Positions 45,501 to 53,639 of a stretch of 64,000 nucleotides of DNA are shown here, piece by piece. The translations under genes and the position numbers were made by a program. The notes under the pieces were generated by a model. That model had not been told where the DNA came from and searched no databases. It was given only the letters and a program-made list of their open reading frames with translations. The DNA is from Eublepharis macularius. Taxonomy: Eukaryota > Chordata > Lepidosauria > Squamata > Eublepharidae. Within the stretch, counting starts at the first letter, position 1, and each line of letters opens with the position of its first letter. The stretch lies in the NCBI RefSeq assembly GCF_028583425.1, contig NC_072806.1:39044001-39108000 (forward strand), read 5' to 3'.

Positions 45501-45981
45501 AAAATACGCAGACCGCCATCGTGTGGCCGAATGGGAATTACAACCCGGAGATCATGTGTATATTTCCACAAAAAATCTAAAACTCGCTCAGACAAGCCGC
45601 AAACTCGCTCTGAAATTCCTGGGACCTTTTCCTGTGCGCAAGATAATAAATAAAGTGACTGTTGCTGTAACTTTGCCCAAGAACCTGCGCCATGTGCACG
45701 ATACGTTCCATGTCAGTCTTCTAAAGAGAGCTCCCATCGACAACAAATGGCACGTCAAAGCTCCACCCATTCCAACTTTGATTGACGACCAAATCCACTA
45801 TGAGGTGCAACAAATCTTGGACTCTAAACTCAAACGAAATCAGCTTTTTTACCTCATTAGATGGAAGGACTTTGATTCTGGTTACGATGAATGGGTGAAC
45901 TCTGCACATGTTCATGCTCCCAGATTAACCAAAGCTTTTCATACTCGCTACCCATATAAGCCAGGGGGGGATCTGTTTTAA
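42532..45981 (+). CDS. Chromovirus Pol polyprotein with chromodomain
   Basis: The frame lies at -1 relative to gag and is open both before and after the gag stop, so expression by -1 frameshifting is likely; 42532 is only the first start-like codon. Residues counted from there: protease QALIDSGCSRDIIAPAL about 44; RT with TDFRGLNAV about 265, MPFGLTGAPSVFM about 337 and catalytic YLDDVLIYS about 362; RNase H VDASDTAIGGVL about 521, then WTDHKNLEALRSP; integrase zinc finger HYGYLKTLHL to CPVC about 730-766; catalytic MDFITDLP, SDRGGQFV and QSEKTNQ carrying D, D and E at about 796, 855 and 889. The C-terminal chromodomain (YLIRWKDFDSGYDEWV, about 1107-1122) may steer insertion to marked chromatin. 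All catalytic residues are present and no stop is seen. Confidence 0.93.
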   Translation: MRGPKRQIRPKPVPARNRPPGSILFMPVTLINPERKMHIRVQALIDSGCSRDIIAPALVNGLVLPTRDLQNPVIFEQMDGTNMNPVTTETIPVITGMGQHWEKRSFVISSTAKYPLILGSKWLCDHNPYIDWAQGSITFSHANCKNHRWNQNWGEDPTHKEKALLTQEEVNQIPEPYWPFLNAFSEEEADTLPPHRRTDCAVEILPGASLPKGRLYPMSLHEREELRKFIDTNLQRGFIRPAASPHAAPVLFVKKKDGGLRLCTDFRGLNAVSTNNAYPIPLIRDLLNVVAQGKIFTKLDLKDAYFHVRIKAGDEWKTAFNTPLGQYEYLVMPFGLTGAPSVFMSMINEVLHEFLYKGVVVYLDDVLIYSDTEEEHIQTVRKVLATLMKNKLPIKLSKCEFHKTELTYLGYCISQEGLKMDPAKIQAIQDWQTPTTRKELQSFLGFANFYRDFIANFAQITLPLTDLLKTKDKGDQAKKPSAKLQWTPDCQTAFDCLKKQFVTEPILSHPNEQSPFIVQVDASDTAIGGVLLQKGEDGRLRPCAFLSRKFSEAERNWNVWEKEAFAVKAALTNWRHWLEGARYPFEVWTDHKNLEALRSPRRLNAKQLRWAEFFSKFNFTLNYLPGKTNFLADALSRMPQHKSKREETVDTVFSPTQLGGVVTTRSRAKQPLPANQEWKSKLKTEVEKEGDRAPRSKLTQSPQGDWLAGSKFYVPDSLRLEILQRCHDAPTAGHYGYLKTLHLIQRQFWWPGMRKDISQYVSSCPVCLSAKTRKGKPPGLLQPLETPNRPWEVISMDFITDLPISKGHNCILVVVDLFSKQAHFIPCTTIPSARKLADLFLKHIVKLHSFPSKVISDRGGQFVANFWRELLKMLNIEQGISSSHHPQTDGQSEKTNQILEQFLRCYINFQQNNWVDLLPLAEFSYNNSVHASTGEAPFKIVYGTHFNPFPLDAPPLHSSKLPDVSSWWGEAAQQWTLIKKHLEKAKLDYKKYADRHRVAEWELQPGDHVYISTKNLKLAQTSRKLALKFLGPFPVRKIINKVTVAVTLPKNLRHVHDTFHVSLLKRAPIDNKWHVKAPPIPTLIDDQIHYEVQQILDSKLKRNQLFYLIRWKDFDSGYDEWVNSAHVHAPRLTKAFHTRYPYKPGGDLF

Positions 45982-45992
45982 GGGGGGCAGAA
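45979..45992 (+). promoter_or_regulatory. Polypurine tract
   Basis: TAAGGGGGGCAGAA directly precedes the 3' LTR and includes the pol stop codon. Such purine runs prime second-strand DNA synthesis. Confidence 0.8.
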
Positions 45993-46408
45993 TGTCAGGT
46001 CCAGTGTATACCTAAACTGTACTGACTCCATTTTCTAATGCTTCTAGTGTCTAAGTGCTTTCTTCCCAGGTGCACCAGTTCCCAGGCAGCATTCCCACCG
46101 GAGGAGACTGTTTTGTCTAACACCGTTCCACCAAGCATTGGCCTTGAAGGAGAGCAGCTTCCCAGGACTGAGAGATGTTGTTTTGAGAACTGTGGGGGGA
46201 GGCGAATCCAGATGGGTATTGTTACTCTGTATCCTATGCTTGCTCTTCATTGGTAACAATGATCATGTACCATCCTGAGTCTCCTATTCAGGACAGTGGA
46301 CTATAATGGACCTTTTCTGCAGTAAAGTTTCCTTTTCCAAACAATGGACTTGTGTTTGCTTCTAAAGGGAACCCTGTAGTGAGAGCCTTATTTAGCCACA
46401 GTCTGACA
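45993..46408 (+). repeat. Chromovirus 3' LTR
   Basis: 416 bases with the same length as the 5' copy and about eleven substitutions, for example near 46007, 46050, 46204, 46231 and 46278. Followed by CTAGA. Confidence 0.95.
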
Positions 46409-46772
46409 CTAGAAAGATGACTTGTTTTCCCCATAGAGAACCATGGAGAGTGTAGGAGGATGGGGGCACCTTATTTGGGGGGGCATAACTTGGCTCCCCA
46501 AAGTCCAATCTTTCTGAAACTTGGGGGGTAGTTAGAGGAGAGTTAGGAGAAAGTCTCCACCACGTTTGGTGTGATTTGGACAGAAAATGCCCCCCCAGAC
46601 TCCCTGAAATCCGGGAGAAGGTTTTCTCAATGAAAAGAGTGGCCGAATCAAGCCAAAATGCAAATACCGAATTGGCTTGCTGTTTCAGTATTCCTTGAAT
46701 ACTGAAACGGTTTCCTGATTCAGTTAAAACCGAATCAGGTTTAACGAAACAGGCAGGCCTTGCACACCCCTA

Positions 46773-47778
46773 CTCGGAGCCACTCCAGTCTCTGTCCCGC
46801 TTCCAGACTCAGTTGCCCACTCTCAGGCTCCCTCGCAGCCACCCTATCAGTGAGGTGGGCTTTGGCTGACCTGAGGCAGGGAACGACCCACAAGGCCAAC
46901 TTAAATCTCCTTTCCCCAAGGTCCACCAATGGCAGCCATCCCTGGCTGCATCCCAGTAGTGGGAGTTGGTTGTCCAGAGCTGGGCTCCGACTCTGCCCCA
47001 GTCTCTGTGCCAGTGCCAGACTCAGAGAAAAATTGTCTAGGAGGGCCTGGGCTGTCCCATTTCTTTAGGTATGAAACATCCCCCCGCAAGGGGGGGTGCC
47101 GCAGGCCACCCCCTGAGCACATGGCCCCCGGTGGGAGGAAGGGAGGCAGTCTGTTGGCTGCCTCCTGGGCCCACAAGGAGGAGTAAGCCACTGACAAAAC
47201 CCACCCTTTCTGAGGTGGTGGCTGCCGCCCAGGCACAAGGGGTGGTGCTGCAAGCTACCCCCCAACTCTGGAGACTGTGACCTCTGGGGGACAGAAGGGA
47301 GGTGGTCCGGACCGTTGACCACCTCCCAGGCCCATGAGGAGGGGGCTGCCACCATCATAACCCACGTCTGGGTGCTGTCATTCCATTCTCAGAAGAAGAT
47401 TCTCTAACTCCATCCCATAACTTTTTCGTGCTGCCTGCAATGTATTCCAGTGGAGCCTATGTAAGTCAATTGGCATTCATGGTTCCCATTATATCTAATG
47501 GGACTTTCCTGGGAGCACCTGCTTTGGGGGTCTGTAACTTGGAGATCCAAAATGCAATCTTCACCAAACTTGGAGGGGAGCTGGAGGAGAACCTGCTGAA
47601 GAGTCCCTGTGAGTTTGGCATCTCTGATGGTAAAGGCCTGAGGAACTGATGAATCACGAACAGAACAAACCAGTTCATGAACTGGGGCAAGTTTGTGAAA
47701 GTTTGGGGTTTGGGGTTCATGAAACGTGATGAACCACGAACCGTACAGTTCATTTCCCCCCATTCATGCCCACCTCTA
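46773..47778. other. hAT 1 right-hand sequence
   Basis: Non-coding GC-rich DNA (46773-47400), then subterminal sequence with repeated GAACCACGAAC, GTTCATGAAC and CATGAAAC motifs up to the terminal repeat at 47763-47778. No transposase frame. Confidence 0.6.
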
Positions 47779-47925
47779 ATGGCAACCCCTGGTGGAGTTT
47801 TCATAGCAAGAGACTAACAGAGGTGGTTTGCCATTGCTTGCCTCTGTAACCCTGGTCTTTGCTGGAGCTCTCCCATCCAATTACTAACCAAGGCAGACCC
47901 TGCTTAGCTTCTGAGATCTGATGAG

Positions 47926-48265
47926 ATGATAATAAAAACAACAATAACAACAACATCAACATTTTATTTATATAGTGCCCTTCAGGATGACTGAAGATGC
48001 CAGCCACAGCTGCTGGCGAAACGTCAGGAACTACAATGCCAAGACCACGGCAATACAGCCCGGAAAACCCACAACAACCATCGTATGTTATTATCCCCAC
48101 AACAATAATCGCCCTCTGAGGTGGGGGCTGAGAGAGCTCTGAGAGAGCTGTGACTGACCCGAGGGCACCCAGCTGGCTGCAAGTGGAGGAGGGAGTGGGG
48201 AATCAAACCCGGCTCTCCAGAGTAGAGTCCCGCGCTCTTAACCGCTGCACCAAACTGGCTCTGAC
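47926..48265 (-). repeat. Sauria SINE inside the 5S-derived SINE
   Basis: Antisense copy with AAC repeats at its tail, GCCCTTCAGGATGA, then a Penelope-type fragment replacing about 30 bases, then TATTATCCCCACAACAAT, CTGTGACTGACC, a B box near 48205 and CACCAAACTGGCTCT at the head. Confidence 0.75.
47990..48085 (+). mobile_element. Penelope-like terminal fragment with hammerhead-type core
   Basis: The stretch has CTGAAGA (47991-47997), a stem GCCAGC/GCTGGC, then GAAA (48018-48021) and GTC (48023-48025), the core order CUGANGA-stem II-GAAA-UH of a hammerhead ribozyme with a minimal stem III. Penelope-like elements carry such motifs in their terminal repeats. One extra T (47998) precedes stem II. 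The downstream CAAGACCACGGCAATACAGC is, by recollection, also typical of Penelope ends. Confidence 0.6.
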
Positions 48266-48295
48266 ATCAGGTTTTGCTGGGCTATCCAGGTCAGG

Positions 48296-48362
48296 GTCTG
48301 TTATTTGGAGATAAGTGTAATTCTGGGAGCTCTCCAGACCCTACTTGGAGGTTGGCAACCCA
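48296..48362 (-). repeat. MITE-like repeat end
   Basis: TTATTTGGAGATAAGTGTAA and TTGGAGGTTGGCAACCC match the right-hand end of the repeat family at 15708-15850. Confidence 0.4.
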
Positions 48363-48667
48363 ATCCCATAACCATGTCTGTGAGTACACAGTTGCTTGCA
48401 TTTAGTTGCAATTTCTGTTGGCCCACGTCACTGACTGAGCGCAAGGTATGTTCATCAGGGCCGTGCAATCTTGTAACATGACTTCCTTTATTATGTAAAT
48501 GGTACACTTTTTTACTTATCAAGATGATTTGCACATCTCACTGCTCTGCTAAACAAAATCAAATTCCAATTCATGCAGATAAAACATATGTGAGTAAAAG
48601 GGAATGGGTTCAGCACAAAAGATAAGACATTTAACACCAGTAGAGTGTTCAACAGGACCAGCTGGGC

Positions 48668-48803
48668 ATAGCCAGCTCTGGCATGAGAAATTCCTGGAAA
48701 TTTGGGGCCAGGGTTAGGGTCTCCATTGAGCTTCCCCCCTCTCCAAACTCTGCTTCCCCCAAAAACGCCAGGAATTGCCCAAGTCAGAGTTGGCAGCCCT
48801 AAT
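48668..48803. repeat. MITE-like repeat with inverted ends
   Basis: The left end AGCCAGCTCTGGCATGAGAA and the right end CAAGTCAGAGTTGGCAGCCC are roughly inverted. The centre has CTGGAAATTTGGGG, like the family at 15708. Confidence 0.4.
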
Positions 48804-48806
48804 GTC

Positions 48807-48962
48807 ATAGATCCAGAGGAGTTAGCCGTGTTAGTCTGTAGTAGCAAAACAGTGAAGAGTCCAGTAGTACCTGCTTGCACCTGACAAAGAGAGCTGTGGC
48901 TCTCGAAAGCGAATGCTACAATAAAGTTGGTTAATCTTAAAAGTGTTATTGGACTCTTTACT
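48807..48962 (+). repeat. Dispersed repeat related to 14123-14235
   Basis: Shared blocks are GTTAGCCGTGTTAGTCTG, AAGAGTCCAGTAG, GCTGTGGCTCTCGAAAGC and CAATAAAGTTGGTTAATCTT. The family is not fixed. Confidence 0.5.
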
Positions 48963-51685
48963 ATTCAGCCCTAATGTATTCTCCCCACTAACTGTTGCTC
49001 CTCTCTTCCAGTTGTGGCTGGGCAGAAGGGACCGGAACTTGCTCTCACTCCTTCTACCCTTGTTGCTGCCCATCTGGGCTCTCTCCAACCTTCTCTTACC
49101 GGGAGAAGGGAGAGGGCGCCACGCAGAGTGTAACAGGGTGTCCTGGACGAAATGCTGGCGGGGGCTGCGCTTGGCTCCCTCCTGCTCCCAGGAGCCTGTG
49201 TGGAATCATAGACGCTGATGCTGAGCATGCATGTAAACACATTTATTTATTGCTAATAAAGGCTGATGGGTATTTTAACTGGCTTTTAAATCTTGTTTGA
49301 CTGGTATTCTTGCTGTTGCGATTTTAATTTTTACTTGTAAAAGTATTTTGTTCATTTAATATGCGTACTGCTTTTTATTTATTTCTGCTGGTTCAGTGTT
49401 CAATTAGTATTTTGTCTATTTAGTCTAGAAATTATTTAAATTACCTTCCCTACATAAAAAAAGAAAAGAAAAAACCTTTAGCAAGTCTTGCATTAGAAGA
49501 GGATTCGCCCTGACTTGTGTCCTCCTCATCCTTTCTTCTTGCTTCTACACGGACTCTTCCTTCTTAGGTCCAGCATGCCCTCAGCCTTAAACATACTGTA
49601 GCAAAGCTCACAGGGACCCTATGCCCCCAAACCCTGTGGCATCCTCGTACCTCTCCTTATATGCCTGCCTGCCTAATTTGGATCAGAGCCATGGCATAGA
49701 GGAAGGGGGGGGTTAACTGTCTCCCACTGTATCATTTTCCCACCTTCAAACGCTCCCCTCCCCCAGCTGCTGTTTGCCCTTTGAGCTTGGATCCATGTGT
49801 CCTTGAATATCATGTTGTTGTCATCATTCAATTCCAGGGTTTTCCTGTCCATACAGAAAAGTACAGGAGCATGGGTGAGAGGAAGCTGGTATGGGCTGGT
49901 ACATATTACCATAAGAAAGGCGTTGATGTGGTACCTCCTGTGTTCTGCTCTGAGCCCCCCTCCCCTGTGAGAGACCATATTGATAAAAAGTCTAAGTTGT
50001 TTTCATCTCTGAGGGCGAATGACTACGATAGGGAAAGATCCAACAGTGCAGAGCTTCTATTTGAATAAATGTCACCCTCAGGGGAGAAAAATAAATCTGC
50101 CTGCTGCTATCTCCTAATAATGCAAATTTCCTCCCTCCCCCTTAAATAGCATGCCCCAAAGTACTTCCTAAGCAAGTTCTATTGAGTCAGAAATAAAAGG
50201 AATCCTGCTAATTACGCAGTTTCTGGAATGGATAAGTGCATAATGATGCCCTCATCAGAGTGCTGAGATCACATTTACATTTAGATAAAAAGCATGTGGG
50301 TTGTTGTTGGTTTTTAAGGAGACAAGTTATAAAAGGAAACAGAGAAGTCACTGTGTGGTTCTGTTCTTCCGATGCACATTCCTGATATGGATCTCCAGCC
50401 AGTGGTGCCTGGCTGCCTGTGTCCTTTGCACATGAGTTAGTCAACTGACTAACACACTGGTTAGTTAGTCAACTGACCATGTGTACCACTGAACTGAAGC
50501 TCCGGAGAGATGACGCTGTCTGACACGCCTGCTGTTCAAACCTTTCAGGATCCCTTCGTCTCTCTCAAATACTCATCCTCGGGCTGCCCAGTCCTGGTGA
50601 ATTTGCAGTTTCTGAAACCAGTTTTGGGTCTAAAATGGAGTGGGTGTTTTTGGAGCATCTATGCAACATTGGCTCCAGTTGTCCATTTACTGTGTTTTCT
50701 CCTGATTTGCCACAATCTTTCCCAAACAAGAGGTCTTTACACACTGAGGCTTTCCCATGGGTTGGGTAACAACCTGCAGCATTTTTTCTCCGAGCTTCCT
50801 CACATCCTTGTTTTCCATTTGTTGTCTTTCTGTGACTTTTCCATCATTCCTCTGTGCTTTCTTAAGTCAGATCAAAGGTGGTTTGAGAAAGGCAGGCTTG
50901 TGAAGTTTGCCTGTTGCTGCTATAGCTGCTTGCTGATATACAAGGTTTCCACAAGGCAGGTTTCCATGCATTTTCCTGCTCCCACCCCCCAGGTCTCCTG
51001 GCAGCAGACATTTGACCCCCCACACCACTTTTCCAGTTTTTTAAAAAATAGCAATTAAATATCATTATATCGTTATGACATAATAACAATATGTGAACTG
51101 GGTTCTCTGAATTCCCAGTTTTCAAAAAGTAAGTCTTTAGCCCTTTATATTGTGGAGATGGAAGGAGAAAGGCATACCTTTGCAATGAATGAGATTAGAA
51201 GCTTTTTAAAAAAATGAAAGCTTGGAATTCAGAGAACCTGATACACATATGACTGTAATGTTACTGTAATGTTATAACAATATTCAGTTGCTGATTTAAA
51301 AGCCAAACAAACATCCTCCCAGTGGAGAAAATTGCTATCTTAGGGACAAAGGAAAGGAAAATGGCTGCTGTGTGTGGGATTGGGAAAATCTGAATGTTCA
51401 GAGGAACAGAGACACCACCAGCTTAACATTACTGATGGGGAAAACCCAGAAGTGATGCCATGCTTCCCTAGGAATCACTGAACTCTATGGAAAAACCATA
51501 GAGTGTCTGGCAGACTGACATCGGTTCCAAGTTTTTCCCCAAAAGCTGTTCCTACATACTGAAGGATGTATAGCCTAGCCACCAGTCAAGAAACTTCTCT
51601 AGTTATTCGCTAAACCAAAGCCGGGGGGGGGGGTTGGTAAACCTAATCTCCTGCTTGCCCTAACAATAATTCATTGAAATTCTTT
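48963..51685. other. No gene or repeat recognised with confidence
   Basis: A 182-codon plus-strand frame at 50510-51058 has no motif or codon signal that I recognise and is probably chance. Part of 51410-51560 (AAACCCAGAAGTGATG) resembles the repeat at 64-200. Confidence 0.45.
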
Positions 51686-51689
51686 TAAT

Positions 51690-52600
51690 TTACATTTATA
51701 AAATAATAAGTAAAGCTGGATTAGATCTAGAAGAAGGTGGAGTAAAAATTGGAAGGAACATTAACAATTTGAGATATGTAGATGACACCACATTACTGTT
51801 GGAATATAGGTTGTAAAGTCTGACATTCAGTCATTATGGGGTTAATGTGTTTACCCAGTGTTCTATTGTTTGTATTGACCTGGAAGAGAAACCTGCTTAC
51901 CAGGATTGTATTGACCTGGAAGAGAAACCTGGCAGGATTACAGCTGAACATCAAGAAGACAAAGGTAATAACTACTGAGGAATTACATAAATTTTAAAGT
52001 TGACAATGAGGAAATTGAAATGGTTCAAAATTTTCTATTCCTTGGCTCAATCATCAATCAAAAGGGAGACTGCAACCAAGAAATCAAAAGAAGATTCTTG
52101 GAAGAGCAACTGTGAGGGAACTAGAAAAGATCCTTAAATATAAATATGTCTCTCTGGGGACTAAGATGAAGATAATCCAAACTATGGTATTCCCATTTCT
52201 ATGTATGGATGTGAAGGCTGGACAGTGAAGAAAGCTGACAGGGAGAAAATGGATACCATGGACAGCCAAAAAGACAAACAAGTGGGTATTAGATCAAATT
52301 AAGCCTGAATTCTCCCTAGAAGCTAAAATGACAAAACTGAGGCAATCATGTTTTGGTCACATCATGAAAAGACAAGATTCTCTGGAAAAGTCAATAATGC
52401 TAGGAAAAGTGGAAGGCAGCAGGAAAAGAGGAAGACCTAAAATGAGATGGCTGGACTCAATAAAAGAAGCCACATCCTCCAGTTTGCAGGATCTGAGGAA
52501 GTCTGTCAATGATTAGGATGTTTTGGAGGTCTCTCATTCATAGAATCGCCATATGTCAGAGGTGACTCAATGGCACATAACACACACACACACACACATA
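51690..52600 (+). mobile_element. BovB (RTE) LINE, truncated and decayed
   Basis: The RT catalytic segment NNLRYVDDTTLLLEY lies near 51760 and the C-terminal end GHIMKRQDSLEKSIMLGKVE at 52357-52416, followed by RGRPKMRWLDSI. The element ends with GAATCGCCATATGTCAGAGG and a CA repeat, the usual BovB tail. An unrelated 130-base block (about 51808-51940) with a duplicated 31-base unit interrupts it. The middle of ORF2 is missing. BovB supplies the machinery for Sauria SINEs, by common 3' tails. Confidence 0.8.
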
Positions 52601-52659
52601 AAATCCTGCTTGACTGAGACTCTACCAATTATCCGGTAATTTAAGGCAGAAGTTAGAAC

Positions 52660-52822
52660 TGGAAGGGTCATAGCTCATGGGTAGAGTATCTGCTTGATGA
52701 GCAGAAAATCCCAGGTTCAATTCACTTCCAGCTAAAAGGTGAAGGGAAAGACCTTGGCCTGAGACCCTGGCGAGCTGCTGCCGGTCTTAGACCGTATTGG
52801 CCTTGAAGGCAGCTTCATGTGT
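52660..52822 (+). repeat. tRNA-derived SINE copy 3
   Basis: A box TAGCTCATGGGTAGAGTAT, B box AGGTTCAATTC, then CCTGAGACCCTGGCGAGCTG and AAGGCAGCTTCATGTGTTCA. Clearest of the three copies of this family. Confidence 0.7.
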
Positions 52823-53480
52823 TCAACTAGAGTATATAACACTTCTCTCTAGGGTGTTTTATTCAACTTAATGAAACAGTTTTTGCTTCTCTCCAAATTC
52901 CTACAGATGTTCCTATGGGTGTTGGACACACTGTACATAAAGTTGGGTACAGCGGCTTGGTGGATCGGGGATGGTGGTCCAGGGCTTCAAATTTCACTTC
53001 GGGTGAATTTGGGTGCCAACTGAGAGCCTACTTGGGGGGTTGACCTCTCTTGTTCTAAATAAGATGAGTGGCAACATGTGATGGCCCCTCAGCCATTGAA
53101 TCCCCTCCCTAAAGGTTCCACTGGGACTGAGTCATTGAGTTTTAGGTGCCAGATAAAAGCTTGGCTGTTATGGCCAACGTTGCTGAGATCATTTTGTTGT
53201 GCCTTGTCAAATGCCTGCAATAATTGTATATACATACTGCTATTTTATTCAGCTGCTCCATTGTTTTTATTGATTAATTGATATTGGCTTCATTGTTTAC
53301 AATGTATTTTTCAAAAAAAAGGTTTTTAGGCTGCAGTAAGATCCTCCATGCACATTTGTGGGGAAGGAAAAGAGAAACCATTTGAATAAATGAATCAATA
53401 AATAAGAAGTGATGGGCTATTGAATTACTAAGAAAGGTCTGATGCTTCTGCATCTCTCTGGGAAGGAAACTGGGCACCAG
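52823..53480. other. No gene recognised
   Basis: AT-rich sequence between a SINE and the CR1 3' end. The segment 53090-53240 may be an older repeat but could not be named. Confidence 0.4.
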
Positions 53481-53639
53481 TCATAGAATCATAGAGTTGG
53501 AAGGGGCCATACAGACCATCTAGTCCAACCCCCTGCCCAGTGCAGGATCAGCCTAAAGCATCTCTGACAAGTATTCATCCAGCCTCTTCTTGAAAACTGC
53601 CAGGGAAGGGGAGCTCACCACCTCCCTAGGCAGCTGATT

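Larger units (their letters stand above)
39430..46408 (+). mobile_element. Full-length chromodomain Ty3/Gypsy element (Gypsy 4)
   Basis: 6979 bases with 416-bp LTRs (39430-39845, 45993-46408), both TGTCAGGTCCAG...CAGTCTGACA, and an exact duplication CTAGA at 39425-39429 and 46409-46413. Gag and pol are each one open frame; pol overlaps the gag stop in the -1 frame. Domain order is the normal gag-PR-RT-RH-IN plus chromodomain, so it is a chromovirus. By eye the LTRs differ at about eleven positions, meaning fairly recent insertion. It lies inside hAT 2. Confidence 0.95.
36979..46772. mobile_element. Second hAT-like element (hAT 2), 9.8 kb with nested LTR elements
   Basis: Inverted ends TAGGGGTGTGCAATTCGG at 36979 and the complement of TAGGGGTGTGCAAGGCC at 46772 are flanked by CTCTGAGC (36971-36978) and CTCGGAGC (46773-46780), an 8-bp duplication with one mismatch. 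Without the solo LTR and the chromovirus it is about 2.4 kb and non-coding. Subterminal sequence contains many TTCGGTA/TACCGAA motifs, a plausible transposase-binding array. Confidence 0.8.
15894..47778. mobile_element. hAT-like element (hAT 1) enlarged to 31.9 kb by nested insertions
   Basis: The ends are inverted: TAGAGATGGGCACGAAC at 15894 and the complement of TAGAGGTGGGCATGAA at 47778. They are flanked by an identical 8-bp duplication, ATGGCAAC, at 15886-15893 and 47779-47786. Eight-base duplications and TAGAG/CAGRG-type ends are hallmarks of hAT elements. Deleting the insert rebuilds a 5S-derived SINE. After removing later insertions about 2.3 kb of hAT 1 remains (15894-16863, 36648-36978, 46773-47778) with no transposase frame, so it was non-autonomous. 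Subterminal GTTCATGAAC-like motifs are frequent at both ends. Confidence 0.87.
47779..48300 (-). repeat. 5S rRNA-derived SINE, proximal half, split by a Sauria SINE
   Basis: Minus-strand copy. The block CTCCCATCCAATTACTAACC and GACCCTGCTTAGCTTCTGAG is the reverse complement of the internal promoter region of vertebrate 5S rRNA. The rest of the 5S head (GGGCTATCCAGGTCAGGG) follows after a Sauria SINE at 47926-48265. The non-5S body (TGGAGTTTTCATAGCAAGAG, GAGGTGGTTTGCCATTGC) continues leftwards into the half at 15851-15893. Confidence 0.75.

Noticed and set aside
50510..51058. 182-codon plus-strand open frame as a possible gene
   Set aside because: No motif, domain or splice support, hydrophobic and Cys-rich in a way typical of AT/CT-rich chance frames.
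52660..52822. Functional tRNA gene
   Set aside because: A and B boxes are present but the sequence continues into a SINE body and lacks a credible cloverleaf, and sister copies exist in the window.
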